A DNA stretch of 64,000 nt. Source: Prunella strophiata (taxonomy: Eukaryota > Chordata > Aves > Passeriformes > Prunellidae). Below, piece by piece: positions 1 through 15,113 of this stretch (its first letter is position 1; each line of letters starts with the position of its first letter). Position numbers and translations under genes: made by a program. The DNA is taken from assembly GCA_036583965.1 (NCBI GenBank), contig JAZBQD010000014.1, positions 42,506,990 to 42,570,989 of the forward strand. Reading direction: 5' to 3'. The notes beneath the pieces were generated by a model. It was given only the letters and a program-made list of their open reading frames with translations, was not told the DNA's origin and did not search any database.

Positions 1-3000
1 TGAAAATGGCAAATCTACTTGAACTTTCCCACTGAGACAATACTCTCCCACTTAGGTTACGAAGTTAGACCATCAGACTTTTAGTTTTAACTAAATCAGG
101 CTGTGTCTCCCCAACACCTACAAAGCACATTAAATACTCCTCCAGTGAGGCTTATTTTATGAAGTGTAACACCAGGCAGCTGAGATTATGTGGTTTTTAT
201 TTTCTTTGTTTTATTTCTCCATGTTTTACTTTTTTTTTTTCCCCAGAGTTTACCTTGATACCCACACTCTACCTCCCCTGCCCTCGAATTCAGATTGCCA
301 CAAACAACTGTAGAAAACCTACTTTTTCAAATATCTTGCTTGCAATTTTAGGATATATTATCTCATGAATTACCATAAATAAGATCCAGTACTATGTTTT
401 ATTCAATAAAAGAGCTGGTTCCCTGTTCTCCAACATGATGAATTTAGAGGTATCTGAGAAACAGGACATATTTGTTTTCCATTTTTGTGTATTGCATTTT
501 ATTCATAATAGTTCACCAACAGAGTAATTTTAAAGACTGCTTTTTTAAAATACAGCAAAGAGTTTGTGTGAAATATATGAATACTGTTTCAAGGCAATTG
601 GCTGAAGGATGTCCCTCTGATGTTGTCATTTGTTCTAAAAGAAAGTTACATTGAGTTCAGAAAAAACCTTCAGCTTCAAAATTTAAAGCTGAAAACTTAA
701 GAGCAGACTTAACCCTCTAATCAATATTGCATTCGGTATGCAAAAGTGAAACACAAAAAAACCCCGCAAAGTAACTGTGTAATTAACTTAAATCACTATT
801 ATTATGTATTATCACTAAAGGGTGAGCAAACTCTTTGATCCCCCTCTAAGGTACTACATTGTAAAAAAGTACCTTGACAAACAAATGAAAATTAGTGCTA
901 AATTATTTTATTTATTATCATAGAGGGCCTAAAAGAACATTTACTGAGAAAAACTCAGAGTAATAGAGATATTATATTGTGAAGCCACTATTTAGTCGTC
1001 TGATTTCACCCAAACTATCCTATTCATGAATTTCAAAATGACACACAGATACCATTTACTGCCTTTTCACTGTGGTGGTTTCTATCCTGAAGATACAACT
1101 GTATTTTCAATTTACTGACTGAAGTGAAAAACTACTCTAAACAATCCATCCTACCATCTTCCACCTCTCTAAGTAGACTGAAAACTACTTTTCACCTACA
1201 TATCTTGCAGTTCAGTCGGCAACCCAATGTGAGTAGTCAATGACCAGTGATAACACAGAAGTTACAGGAAGTTACATTAATAGAGAAACACAACTACACT
1301 TTCCAAGGCAGAAAGGGAACTGTGTTTCTAGAGGGCAGCTGAACTGTCATCTGCATTCTAGTAGCTCACACACTGTGAGAATTAAACATTTATCAGCAAT
1401 TACCTCCATGACTTCCTCATGATCAATATACAGTATTGTCAAAAGAAGAAGAAAAGCACAAAAGCAAAACAATCCAAGTCCCTGGTGGCACACACATGAC
1501 TAGTGACGACCATGATGAGGACACAAACCTGGCATATATTTCTACATAATACCAGGTATAATCTTCTAAGCACAGAGTAAGAGGTTTTGAAGAAACCCCT
1601 GAATGTGATCTCATACACTGGCTGCTCAAAGCAGAGTTAACTTCAGCAGTCTTAGCACATTCAAGTTTTGTCAGTCTCCAAGGACAAGTTTCTCAGCCTT
1701 CCCCACTCACTCCAAGCACCAGTAATGAAATAAAAGTAGGTAGCTATATGTGTTTCTACCACTATGTATTTGAAAAACCCGTACCTGCTACAAAGATGTA
1801 TTAAGTTCCTTTTCAGGAAACTAGATGGCTTTTTCAAGCACATTACACTTGAACACTTAACAGTTTTTCAAAAATGTATTTTAAGTAAATCAACAAGTCA
1901 ACAAAGAACTTAACCTGCTTTTGTTTATAAACTCCTTTTTAATAATCTTCCTGAGAATCTACAAATCTACGTAAATTTCAAGAAGAACGTGAAGACCAGC
2001 GAAACAGATGTGCAAAATTAAAAAGGGAGAAAGACTCTGCTTCTATCTATGCTGTACATATTTTCAACAGAAATGCAAGTTCTCCTGCACTATTTTCTTA
2101 GTCAACTGCCAACAAATCAATATCAGATCTTTGACAGAAGCCATCACTTTTCTTACTTGGTTCTAAAGAATGTTTTTCTCCTTTACTTTCTTTCTATTCT
2201 AGTCTAGTTCCCAACAAAGCATAATTCCTTCTTCCTGCTCAGGGATATAATTATGTCCTCATTAGTTCTGAAACGCAGTACAGTAGGAATCTGTTGATTT
2301 TTTGGCAGCACAGGCATACTAAATAAGAATAACCAGATGCTGCTTACATCACTTTCAGATACAGACAAATTAAAAGCACAACAAAAACCAATGCACAGGT
2401 GTTCATGAAAGCAATAAATTCTGAGTTTCCCCACTATCTGGCTCTCGTTATAGGGGTATTCTACATTGGGTTCCGAAAAAAACCATTGTGTGTTCACAGC
2501 TCATAGCTATTTCATGGACTCAGATGTACATATCAAATACAAATTATGCAGATAAAACTCTGTAACCATCTGGTCATCTAAAGTATTTCATATAAATTGT
2601 AAGTGACCTATTTATTGGTACATAGAATGCTTCCCAGTCTGCATTTTCTTCTTGCTTTTTGTTGTTTTTGACTGAAAGTTCAGGATGGTAGTTTGCAGAA
2701 CTCCATGTATGTTGTTCTTTTGTTTGCACACCAACAGGTGCACATACAGCCATTAAGCAGTCTGGTGCTAGAGAAGGGCACGATACCATAACTGCTCAGT
2801 TACACTCTAGGAATCAATGGAATTACCGAGGAGGAGAACAAAATAAACTGAAGTTCCAAATGAAAAATGAGTTGTCATTTGCAGGAGTGCCTAGTTATAA
2901 CTAAAACTGACACTTTCATTTTCTGCCATCTTCCAGTTTATGACTTACTAAAACAATAATCACTTCCTGCATTGGGACTGAAACTGTTCCTGGTCCTCCT

Positions 3001-4263
3001 CATTTCAGAAGGTCTGTCTGTTTGTGGTTCCTCTGGACAGAAAGAAGGATAGATCAAGGAAATCCATTATTACAGTATTTTATTCAGTATTTTTTGCTCT
3101 CCAGGCTTTTAAATACTGAGTTTTCAGTCCCAGTCTTTCTGGAAGCAAGACTCTGCTTTCATGAATATATTCTTAGGAGGAAAAAACCCCAACTGATTGA
3201 GAAAGTACAGACTTAGGATTTCAGTTTAAAACAAATAAGCCAACTCCAACAAACCAAACTTCAGCACTACAATTCACACACTATTTTCTTGACAGAAGTA
3301 CAAACTGCAACTGGTGAGGTAAGTAAATGAGAGCATATAAAAACCTAGGTTAGCCTATTTTTAATATTGTAGTATTAAGAATTATTGACATTTGAATACA
3401 TATTGACTACCCGAACAGTCATTTTTTTTGTCTGAGGGCTATGCTTATCACTAACTTACATAACTTGAAAAGCAAACAGTTTAATACATTAAATCAATTG
3501 TGTGCACTAGAAAGCTCATCTCAAATATCCATGCATTTAGAACAGAGACATGAAGTATGAGGGCTACAACAGATAGCCCTGGAATGACCTCAAGGATGAT
3601 TCCATGTATGGCATCTCAGTTCAAGTCTCATTATCTTTACTTACTTAATTCAAGCTTATTTAATTCTTCCTTTGGAAGAAATTTATTGCTTGTCTTTACA
3701 ATCCTCTGTACAATGGGAACTGATCTAATTCAGAGCTCTACAAGTAAGTGATAAAATGATCATTACTGGAAGGTGTATCTCTAGCATTATGTACTTTTAG
3801 GACGATGGCTGTAGTTTCACAGTCATAACCATCAGATTCTACATTAAAAGAGTGTTATTGAGCAACAGTACAGGTCTACACGTACAAATAAACCCAAGGG
3901 AAGTCTCTCAGTCACCTCTGCAGCTACCTAAGGAGGAAAAGGAAGATCCTGCCTTCCACTACATGTCTACTTCCTATATCTGACAGGAGCCATCTAGCCC
4001 TCTCCAACTGCTTGCAGTTGCTGCCCACTTGAAATAAAAAGCAGAGAAGAGCAAGGTTAAGGACACAATGTGCAAATGCAGAGAAAAAGTCTTGTACCAC
4101 TGCCTTTATAACCAAGTAGTTCTGCTATAAATAGCTACTTAAAAAAATATAGCATGTACTAACCATCAGATAAACCATGCAAAATCTAAGTATCTGCTCA
4201 GAAAAGACAAATTATACATTGAGAGCCAAAGGTTAGAATTTTGCCAGCACATCAGGTTTCAAA

Positions 4264-4301
4264 TTTTTTTTTCTTTCCTTTTTTTTTTTTTTTTTTTTTT
4301 T
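4264..4301 (+). repeat. T-rich tract with a poly-T core
   Basis: T-rich sequence broken by a few C, with 23 consecutive T at its end, then CCAG. On the ARID2 coding strand it is an A-rich tract inside intron 3. Confidence 0.85.
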
Positions 4302-7112
4302 CCAGAAAGCCTTATCCAACTCCTGTGAAATTTAGCAGAACTTATTTTAACTGGTTTTGGCTTTAGTTCACAAGAGAATTATGGAACCAAGAATACAAGA
4401 CCAAGACCTCCAGCTTTATGTCTAAAAAAACCCTGCCAACAGTAAACATGAGTGTAACATTCTTCACTACTCATTTAAAATGATTGAGCATTCTGATGTT
4501 TGAGCACATTTTCCAGGCAAAAGCCAAGCCCATAAAAGTTACAAATAACTATAATGAAAATACAAAAAAGCACCACAGATAGAAGTAAATGTTAGTTAAT
4601 CATTAGTCTGTTTTTTACAGTGAGTTAGGAAAAAACCACACACTAGTTATTTCTGCCTATTACTGCAGTAGAATTTGTTTTTCCTTTTCTAATTCTCTTG
4701 AAATAAATGTCTAGTCCAATCCCAATCTGTTTCCAAATATTTTCTCCATTGTTGATTATTAGCAGATACCTGAAAAGTGCCTAGATGGTTTTGCACTTTC
4801 TAGAAATTACTGCAGCAAAACTGATCCCCTCTGTATTACCATACATTCTTAGTGAAGCGATGTAACTGTCTTCCCCTTTCAGTGCAACAAACACTGAAAG
4901 CCATGACAAAATACAGGTAGCAGAGCCATGCAGCACTTTGCTACAATAGATCTAGTAACACTTGTCTCTTGAGCCCAGGAGACACAAGAGTTGCAGTGGG
5001 GATTAGTAAGAGAAATAAACAATGGTTATTATAAATGTTTAAAGATTCAGGTAGCGAGCACTCTTTCATCATGTACAGTCTATTACTCAACCACCATAAT
5101 TAATAACGAATTCACCTGTAATACTTTAAGATGTTTCAAAAAAGAGAAGTAAATTAAATGAGTGTGACTTATTCCTAAAACAACATCTCATCTAAGTTGG
5201 TATGCAGCCCATTCACTGTCAAATGCAACAAGCTTTGGGATTGCACATTTGGATATAAACTTCATATGCAGTATAAAATATCTTTCTAAAATCGTATTTG
5301 ATTAAGACCAGAAAAATTTCTAAAGGCAGCCTCATGCTGCAACAGCATGAATAGTTGTAAATTATAAGTGTCATAGGACAAGAGCTTGTCAGTCATTTCT
5401 TCACACAACTAACCATATTTTATTTAAGAAAAATACTTGTTACATAATATCCTTTCAAAGTAATTTATCCTACCATTTGTGCAAGCTGAAATACCCAAAA
5501 GAGAGCTGTATTTTGTATTTACAAATATGTGACAAATGCAGAAGGTTTTGTTACTGGCACAGTACTTCAATGCCAGCACACTCAGTATTGCTAGCTCAAA
5601 ACCCAGGAACTTCACTGACCTTTCTGCAAAGGACTGAGTGGTTTGAAGACACCTCAGCATGTATGACAAGAGGTGCTAGGGAACATTTTACAAGCTCTGC
5701 TGGCATATTAAAGCAGAAACCTGTAACAGTCAGAAGACAGACAACTAATAGATATTTCAATATATATGTCAATTTATATATACCTAGGCAGATGGAACTA
5801 CACTACTCTGAGTTATGTATGTGTGTATGCAGTAATAAGCCATAACAATTATTAGTTTGGTTGATACTGAAAGTACAAATAAGACATTTATGTAGCCATT
5901 ATTTTCGCTCTAAGACTATGCAACATTAAATTAGGTAAACTAACCTTAAATAATGGATACAGACATAACACCATTGTCTGAAACATAAATGGAAACTTCA
6001 GAAATAATAATGCCACTTAGTTTATAAGCAGGATCCCTTTAGAAGATCTAAATGGTCTAACAGTTTACCTGTCTAAAAGCTTCAACTGGTGTACCCTTAT
6101 ATGTCAGATTAGGGAACAGCCAAAATTTTTATCTGGAGGACAAACCCCAAAGCACTGTTTTCAGCGTCTGAATGTTTTGCCTGCTATGTGCTCTGAAGTT
6201 TCATCTTCAAATCTGACTTCTGCTTGGGAGAAAGAGAAGAAAGTCATTATTGTTTAGATACAACAATATGGAGACAGATAATTTTTTCATTTTAACTCTC
6301 AGGAAAAAACGTTAACTTTTTAGAAGCACTAGATGTTTGTTTTCTTGAATTCTTAGTGATCATTGGTAAATGGCTATGATAGCAATGCTGTAGTCACTTT
6401 CTTAATACACCACCATTCCATTTTATGCAACTGGCACTTTAATAAGTCATTTTCCCCTATTAAATATTTTGAATTAAGATTCCCTAAAGAATCAGAATTA
6501 AAAATTGGTCAGAAAATATAATTAGCCAACACTTCAATAAAACTGACATATACCATGGTATAAAGTTCACTGAAAGAGACTAAATTGCAGATGCTGCAGC
6601 AATACTGTAACATTCACTGGATTAAAATTTAGTCTTTTACAGATCAGTTTTTCCCCTTTCAATAATGTCCATATTTAAATGGAATCTGCAATATTAGTCT
6701 TTGATTTGATCTTTTATCTCAAATAAGCCACTATAAATTATAAAAAAAACCCCCAAAAAACAACAACTGTAAAACTTCCTTATTTTTCCCTCAGCTGCAA
6801 TATTCAAAACCACATCATAATCTAATGAGAAATGGAAGTAATTGAAAAACCACACTTCATTCAGTGCTGGAAACGGAATATAATTGAACAACTAGTTCTA
6901 CAGGTGTTTCAAGTTTAAAGGATGCTCTGACTTAAAGGTGTGGCCTCACTACCAGAGAAGCATAAAAATGACATACAAGCAGCATTTATCATGTTATCTA
7001 TAATCTGATCCCAACACAATCAGACAGAGATTAGTCTATTTGGTTCCATTATTGGCAATTGTGATGGAAACAATTCTTCCCAAAATACACATGAACAGAT
7101 TTCTGGACCTTC

Positions 7113-7127
7113 AAAAAAAAAAAAAAA
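7113..7127 (+). repeat. Poly-A tract (15 A)
   Basis: A simple homopolymer in ARID2 intron 3. Confidence 0.85.
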
Positions 7128-10100
7128 TTAGTTGCATTTATTTCCTCTGTCATAAATTTCTAGTACTGCTTTGCCATTTTCCATTAGTGTGGAAAAAACA
7201 AATAGTTTAAATCACAATTAACCTAATTTGCTGCATCCTGAATGATAACTATTTACATATGCAAATTTCATTATGAAGCCTTAAATCAAATAATTCTCAT
7301 TGTCTTAATGAAGTATAATAAGAAAAAAAATATTTACTAGAGTATACTATGTAGTATTTCCCAAGATATTGAAACTTCTTATATTTCAAAAGTACCATAT
7401 GTATGAAACTACAACACAGACTAACTAGATGCTGCTGTACTTCCCCTTAGTAGTTTATTTTTTTCAATGAAGTGCATTATGAAAAAGTAATAATTAGTGT
7501 TCTGATTTCTAACCTCGTTAACCACCATTACTGCCTTCAACTTTACACTGTTTCTAAACCACAAGTTACCACCTCACAATACTAACATTTAATGAAAACA
7601 CATTAGACATGCTTATCTTTCCTACTCTCACATGAGAACATAATCCTAAATCACCCTATTGTAATACTCTGCACAGGAACCATTTGTGATGCTATCACTA
7701 GGGATTGCAGCATTAGATAAGAAGAATGCAACAGACTAAATTCTAGCAAGGATTTTATTATTCTATGTTCCTTATTATAAAACACATTTTAGAAATTATA
7801 TTCTCCCCACTTTTTTTTCTTACAAAACTTCTCCAGAATATTATGTATTCTTCACAGTACTTATAATGGTGCTTTTACAAAAAGCCCAAGTGTCAGCATG
7901 TGGGTTTTTTCTTCTTTTTTTAAAAGGTGATAGTGAAGAAAAAAAGATGACTTGTCTTTTGTACTGTCCTTTACTTAAAACTTCATCTTTTATTGGTGCA
8001 TGTAAATATGGTTCTTGGAAAATATACCACTGAACAGCTTACAAAAGACAGATAACCTTCTCCTATTTTTTACCTTCCAGGTCTTCTCATTAAGAATTTT
8101 ACATTTTTATATCACGTGAAAAAGAGGTGGTAAAAATATTCTACTTAAAATCATGCTGCAAAACCAACCGTTCTTAGTAGCTCATAGAAGTTCCTAAACA
8201 ATTCGATGACTAGGCCCTTATTTCTACCCCCTTATATGTCTACATCAATGCAGAGCATGTCCAGGAACTGTGAGGAATCATTTAAAAAAAATATCTAAAT
8301 GTCAAATCAGTTAAATAATTCTGACATCTCCTAAATTCTGAAGGTTTGGGGGTCATGGTAGTCAAGTTTATTTGTTTTAAACAAAAAAACTATTAAACTT
8401 AATTTCCTAAGAAGATGTAAGGAAATTACAAAGCAATGCATTATTATTTTTTCCAACATCCCAACAGCACTAGAGCCTAAGAGGTAGAAAGTCATCAAGC
8501 CAGAAAAGTGTCATGAGCTCTTAGTACCCCATGATGAGTTAAGGAAGACAGAAACCAACTTCCTCCTCCACCTCATGAAAAGACGGGAAACTTCCGCTGT
8601 ACTTGCTCAGTTTCCTGTTTTTAAAAAGGAAAAGGGGAAACTGGTACAACTGCAAAAATTTCAGAACAGGAAGGTCTTCAGAAAACTCAAACTGTTCCTT
8701 CCCACATCACTACTCCTGAGACTCAAACAGAAGTTACCATCCTGGCTACAGCATATGTTACTCCTTGCTCTTTTCAGTGGCAGAGGTGCCATTCATATTT
8801 AGTTATCATTCTGACATGCTGTCAAATTAAAATGAAGAATGCAAATAAAGGAGAAGGAAATGGAAAGACAGTCTAACTACCTAAAATACAGACAAATCAT
8901 AATGCAACAATGGATGAACAGGAGGTACTTCTCTAACTACAGGGCCTTGACCTTGCCAAACTGTAATAGTGTGCTACAGCCAAAAGTATTTCTGGAAAGA
9001 AAACAAGACTGAAATTACCATAATAGAAAAGGTAAGTAAAGAACTGCAAGCAGCCTTTCTACTAGGTTAAGTGTAAGACAACTTACATCTGTCAACAACC
9101 ACAGATAATTAAAGCAACAACCCAGAAAAAGAATCCTGATCCTTTTAATTCTGATTTTTAATTATACAAATTGTCCCTCAAATGAGTGTTTCTGACATTT
9201 CTGGAAGAAAAATTATTCCTGATTAAAAAATATTATTTTAAGTGTAGATAAAGGAATTGTTTTGAATTGTTCCAAATTCTTCTAAAATTTAAGTCTTATC
9301 TTTAAATGCCAATGAGTATATTTTCCCCCCAAACTTCTACAAAGAACATCACAGTAAGAGCCACTCTTACCGAAACTGTATTACTGTAAAATTGTCATGC
9401 TAGCCATAATCTGCAAATAATAATGCAAACAATATATGATTCACTTCAGAGATGTGTTTATTTTCAGAACACCATGCACATCTTTAAAACATTTGTACTT
9501 TCTACTACTAGTGTTTGAACTAAAAAGTATGTGTTGTAAAATCTTAGTACATATTAAATGTTTTGTAGTAAGCTCATATTCAGAACTATCTGTTCACCAG
9601 AATTAAATCTGTTTTATATAATAAGCACTTGGTAGTTCACAAATGTACAAATCAATATAAACACATTTTGGACTAACCGAATTACTATTAGGTAGATTTA
9701 CTACACTACAAACTTATATAAAATACAACACTGAAAACTTCTCCTGAAATTAGGAAACCATGGCACCATTCATTGTCCCACCCAGAGAACATCGCCAGTT
9801 TTAAGATCTATGGGAAGCAGCATTATTCACCTATTTAAGGCAAAAGGCAAACACATTACCAGCCTTTAAATGACAGGTAAAAAGCACTACATAGTAGCTT
9901 AATTGCAATTCCTCCCTATTCTTCCACACAAGTGCTATGCAGATATCATTAGCCTTATATTGACTATAAAATTTGATACTTCTACTGTCTTTAGCATGTC
10001 TGATTAAAAAGTAAATGTACTATCTTCGCTATTTCTGAAAGAGGATAACCGATTCCTTCATGTTCAAGAGCAAAACAGAGTATTAAAACCAGCCCAACAG

Positions 10101-12206
10101 TGATCCACCCTAATTACAGGTGAAGTAAGTTACTTATTTTTGAGGTCACTATGTAAGGTAAAGCCTAAAAGTTATTGATGTTAATGTTGCAGTAAATCAC
10201 TCATTTTTAAACAGTAAAAGCAAGGTAGATTTGCTTGCCTTTTTGTATGTTATGACAGTACTGCTTACCCCAGTGCTGAACTAAGGGACTAAATATGTGA
10301 AGACCAGTACCTCTAGGGAAAGCTTACTAACATATAAAAAAAACCCCACATAATCCATCTGGCTAAAACATACATAAAAATGCCTAAGAAAGAGATTGAG
10401 GACAAGCTTGTGAAAGGTTAGAGAAAAACAGCCTACTAAAATTTGGAAATAACTGTATCACCGATTAACCGGGACACTGGCATTTCAGTTTTATCAACAC
10501 AAAGATATAACTACTACCATGAAGAAAGGAAGTTCCTAATTAGAATCTAAACTTCCAAAGCACATCAACATAATGAGACAGGAGATATTAAAGCACCATA
10601 TTCCAAGCTGAGAAAATGCTCCTTTGTGAGGAAAGTTTCTTAGATACGTACTTCGAAAACAGAAGCTCCCAGGCACAAAACACCTTAGCGCCAGCTAGTC
10701 CATAGTGAAGTTCTTCAACTGTGAAAATAGTCTGCCACTGCCATCATTTCCTTTTCAGAACTTTCAAAAAAAACCTTTAACTTAATTGAATTTCTTAGGT
10801 ATGAAATATTACACCTCCTATACAACTGCAGAATATAGCTCTTGACAATGCGTCTGGAGTCAACAAACATTTATTGTAAGTAACATTTTATTGAAGTGAA
10901 AACAAGCTTGCAACCTTCAGGGTGAGAACTACAGAACAGGAAAATAAACACCCTTTCAACTAAACACTCTTTGTAAGGTGTTCTTACCAAAAAATCTTCC
11001 CAATCATAGGGAAAGTAAATTTCACCTATTGCACTGCTATACTGAAAATGAATATGCACTATATTCTCAGATTAATATACATTTGTTCAGGTAAGTGTTG
11101 AAGTTCAGACTCAGGACTCTGTTTCTCCACCAATAACCTCTCAATTTCATGTCACAGAACACACAACTGGAAAAGGAACATAACGTGACTCCACACATTC
11201 CACTTAAACCTCAATTACTGAAGAAAAGTTGGGTGCTACAGAGAATACTCCAAGAGGCAGCCAACAGCTGAGAACCAGTTTTAAAATTCTAAATCACTAA
11301 TATAACACAAGAAAAAAGGGTGGAAGACCAACCAATTGCTCAGAAAGATGCCACTTGCTCAGTAACTTAAGTGTTAACTGATAAAAAGCACACCTTTTTT
11401 TTAGACAAAGGTATAGAGGGAAAATCAGTCCTACAGATAGATGATCTCCTTTCACAATTACATCAACACTTAGTTCTCTTTCTTTAGTTTGTTTTTATGA
11501 TAGAGTCTGTTTATTTTTTGATTCCTCAATCAACATCCATTCTAACATTTGAACACGAGAAAAACGCATGATGACTGAGATATAATATAAAAATAAGATA
11601 TAATATAAAAATATAAAAAAAGTACAGCCACAACACCAGTCACATCCAGCAAATAAGTACTGTTCTTCATGGGCATGATCCTGCAGCAAACATACTTCCA
11701 TGGGATCTGCTTCCTCTAAGGGAAGATGTTCTTACCTTGTACAGCATGAGCTGGATTTTTGCCAAGCACTACAGCTGTGGTCTTTGAACTGATCAGCACT
11801 TAATAGAAGTCCGTAAGAGCAAAATATTACACTTCAAAAAGAATGAACAGAAATGTCATACATTCTCTGACACACTCTTTTTTAAAAAATACCATTTGAA
11901 CTGCTTAAAACAACCTCAACACACCAATATAACCAACCAACAAAACAAATCCCACAAACCTAACCAACTTGGTTATAAAGAAATAAATATAAAACATTAC
12001 ATAAATAATGCTTCAAATATCCTGCTAGATGGCTCCTGGAATTTATCATCATCTTTTTTAGCATTTCAGTTCCCACAGTAAGAGAGATCTACATATCAAG
12101 GATTTGAGCCTTGGCAGCATCTAACTGAACAGTATTTGTTTTCAAATGCTTCTCTATTCCCTCTCTGACAAAAGGTCCAAACAGTACTAAGGATTCTCCC
12201 CTTCCC

Positions 12207-12252
12207 TGTCCTGGGGTGACTGTATGATCTGGTATTGTCTCAAACCAGGACA
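12207..12252. repeat. Inverted TGTCCTGG/CCAGGACA motif in intron 3
   Basis: TGTCCTGG at 12207-12214 and CCAGGACA at 12245-12252 are perfect complements 30 bases apart. TGTCCTGGTTTGAGA, read on the minus strand from 12252, resembles the first bases of avian LTRs. A minus-strand frame of 62 codons (12277-12089) runs across it. No complete LTR could be followed to the left, so the element is not classified. Confidence 0.5.
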
Positions 12253-15113
12253 TTCCCTTACCGATGGTACACCACAAAATTTCCTAACAATTCTACATTT
12301 TACACTTGATTTCTGACACTCTATTTTCAACTTTAACTGTTTTATATTTTATACTGCTCATAATAATCAACACAACTCTAGTGTAATTATTATTAACTCC
12401 ATGCTATTTGTACTCTTTTTACCAAATACCCTCATGCTACTAAAATAATTTTCTTTGATTATGTGCCTTGATTATGCAAGAATTTCTCATGGTCAAGGAT
12501 GATGTTTTCAAGCATAATTCATCCTCTTCTGCACTCACCCTACTCCATAAATCTACCCATCTCCCCACCTGCAACTTTTGGCATCACTTTCCTTTTATGA
12601 ACTCTACTATTTTACTTTCCTACTATAATCTACCATTGTCTCCTTGATCACCAAGTACATAATATTCTCTCAATTATTATGCTTTTTGCATATAAAATCT
12701 ATATACACACAACACTCTACATGACAACCTGTGACTACAAAAGCTCTCCTATTCTAGGACTAGTCCCAACAAAATGTTCCTACTCAGCTTTCTTGAAAGT
12801 ACTACAGAAATAACAACTTCTGTCATCATCATGTAACTCCATTTTAAAAGTCACTAAGATCCTTCAACCTTTCTCTCTCTTCCTCATTTAGTACCCACAT
12901 ACATACTACTATGATGCTTTCTGAAGGTTTTACTAATTTAATCATTCTCATTACACTGGTGCCAAACCCCCTATTCATCTCAATTTGTAAAAAAATTTCA
13001 AGGAGACAACAAAACTCTTAAGCTCTTAAAGTCACTTAAGTGACAAGACTTGATCTCCTTCAGTAAAAAGTAGTTTAAAAGGTGTGAAGAATACCTATTT
13101 GATTAATACATGTCTAAATATGTGGAGTTCTTTCCTCTGTATTCTCTGTGTTGTTCTTCCTCCTTAGTCTATAATGGGACTTCCCTGCACAAGAGTGGCA
13201 GCCTCCAGAAATTTAAAAGGCAGGCACACAAGACAACCCTTTCTTTACACAAGATTAACCCCAAGTCCATATAAATAACTTTCAAAATTTAATTAAAAGT
13301 AAACAAATAAATAAACAACAGCAGTAATAAACAATTCAAGACTAGAATCTGCTAGCTTGTCTCTCTAGCAGCAATGGAACCCTGATGCAGGTCTCCATGA
13401 AAACAGACCTCTACAATTAAAAACACCATGAGACCTCACCAGTACCACAACCCTAAAAGCAGAGCTTTTATCACTAGCCATAGCCATATCACTACTGGAG
13501 GCCAATGCCAGCAGCACAGCAGCCACTCAAGCGACAGCAGAACTGTCTGCTTGGAAAGGGATACCACAAGCTGCTATTTAAGATAACAGCAATAATTTCT
13601 GATGTACATAAGCAAGTAAGAATGATGATCTAAGCTCTTTTTACCCTCCTCTATGCACTGAGGTAGGACAAGGGGTAGAGAAAGGAGATTATGCACTCCT
13701 TTTAAACAATGTGTCACTTTTATTCTCTGGAAACATCAGTGTGGCTGACAGCTCAAAACAGAGTGGCAATAAGCACTACTGTAAACACATATTTACATTA
13801 TCTTTAGCAAAAAAACCCCCAATTAATAGCTACACCAATCCAATCCCCAAAAAAAATTAAATCATAGCAGAATCAAAATCTGTGTAGCTGGATGACAGGA
13901 TCTGTCTAATACACTAGAAATTGCAGAGTTGCACGAAAAGTAGTTTGTCTACATCTTTGACTAATTCACCTGCTCTCTACTCACTGATTGTTTTGATCAG
14001 AGCAACCTACATTCCATAACTTGGAATGGTTTTAAACAACAGCCATTTGATATATTTTGCTTAGAGAAGGTTGAGTTTAAAAGCTGCCTTGCAAATTGCG
14101 TAAGCCTAAGGACTAGGACAGGAAACAATTTTGTATCACATATGATCAGGAAATGCCATAAAGAAACAGTACTTTGCACCTACTTCCACCTGTGAGATCC
14201 AAACTGGGTCTCTAAACCTTTGTGTTGGTAGGTATAAAAATATTGTTAAGAGTTTTGGAATGTTTGCTCCATTAAATCTTTTTCTTTTGTTGAAAATTCA
14301 TAACATATATGCAGCATTAGAAGTGGGACAGGAAACCTAAGCGATCTATCCCAAACTTAAGCTGACATGCAGACTTGTATGTGCTCTCTCGATATACATA
14401 TGCAATAAAATGTATTCACTTCTTATATAATCAATATACAAAATGAATTATACACAGACATTACTCATTTTCTCAAAGCAACAACAGTATTTGAAGAAAT
14501 TCACATTGTTCCACAATGGTAACTTTCTTAGTTTTTTAAGTGCAGCAATGCCCATGAAAAACTATTTTCCAAGATGAGACCTTTCTCCCTGCAAGCTATT
14601 TAAGGAACAGATAAAATCCTTTATTTGATTATATGCAATTTTATGCCTTTACAGTATTTTAATATAAGGGTAGAAGTAACAGTAATTGCAATGATGGTAG
14701 ATTTTTTTTTTAAACCAAAATGAAAAAGGTAAATTCAGTGTTAATGAAAAAATATAAACTAACAGAACAGAAATAAATTTTGCACGTGCAGCCCTGGTAG
14801 TGTAAGCAAAGACACAGAAGAACCACTCTAAGGTTTATACCAGTAAATCAGAACCTCACTGCAGGAAAGCAGATGGTGCAACTCAGTACTTTGCAAATGA
14901 CAGTCTTCACTCAGCAGAGACCCAGCATCTGGGAAACAAGTCAATTAATATCCAGTGAACAATTTAAATGAGGGAGTTGGCTATTAAAAGAGTAACTTAT
15001 CAGCATTTGATTACATAACCCCTCCTTTTCCTTCTACAGTATCTACCTCATCTGCCCTTCCAAACAGTGTTCTCTCCAAAATTCCCACTCCTGTCTCATG
15101 ACCCAGTGCATGA

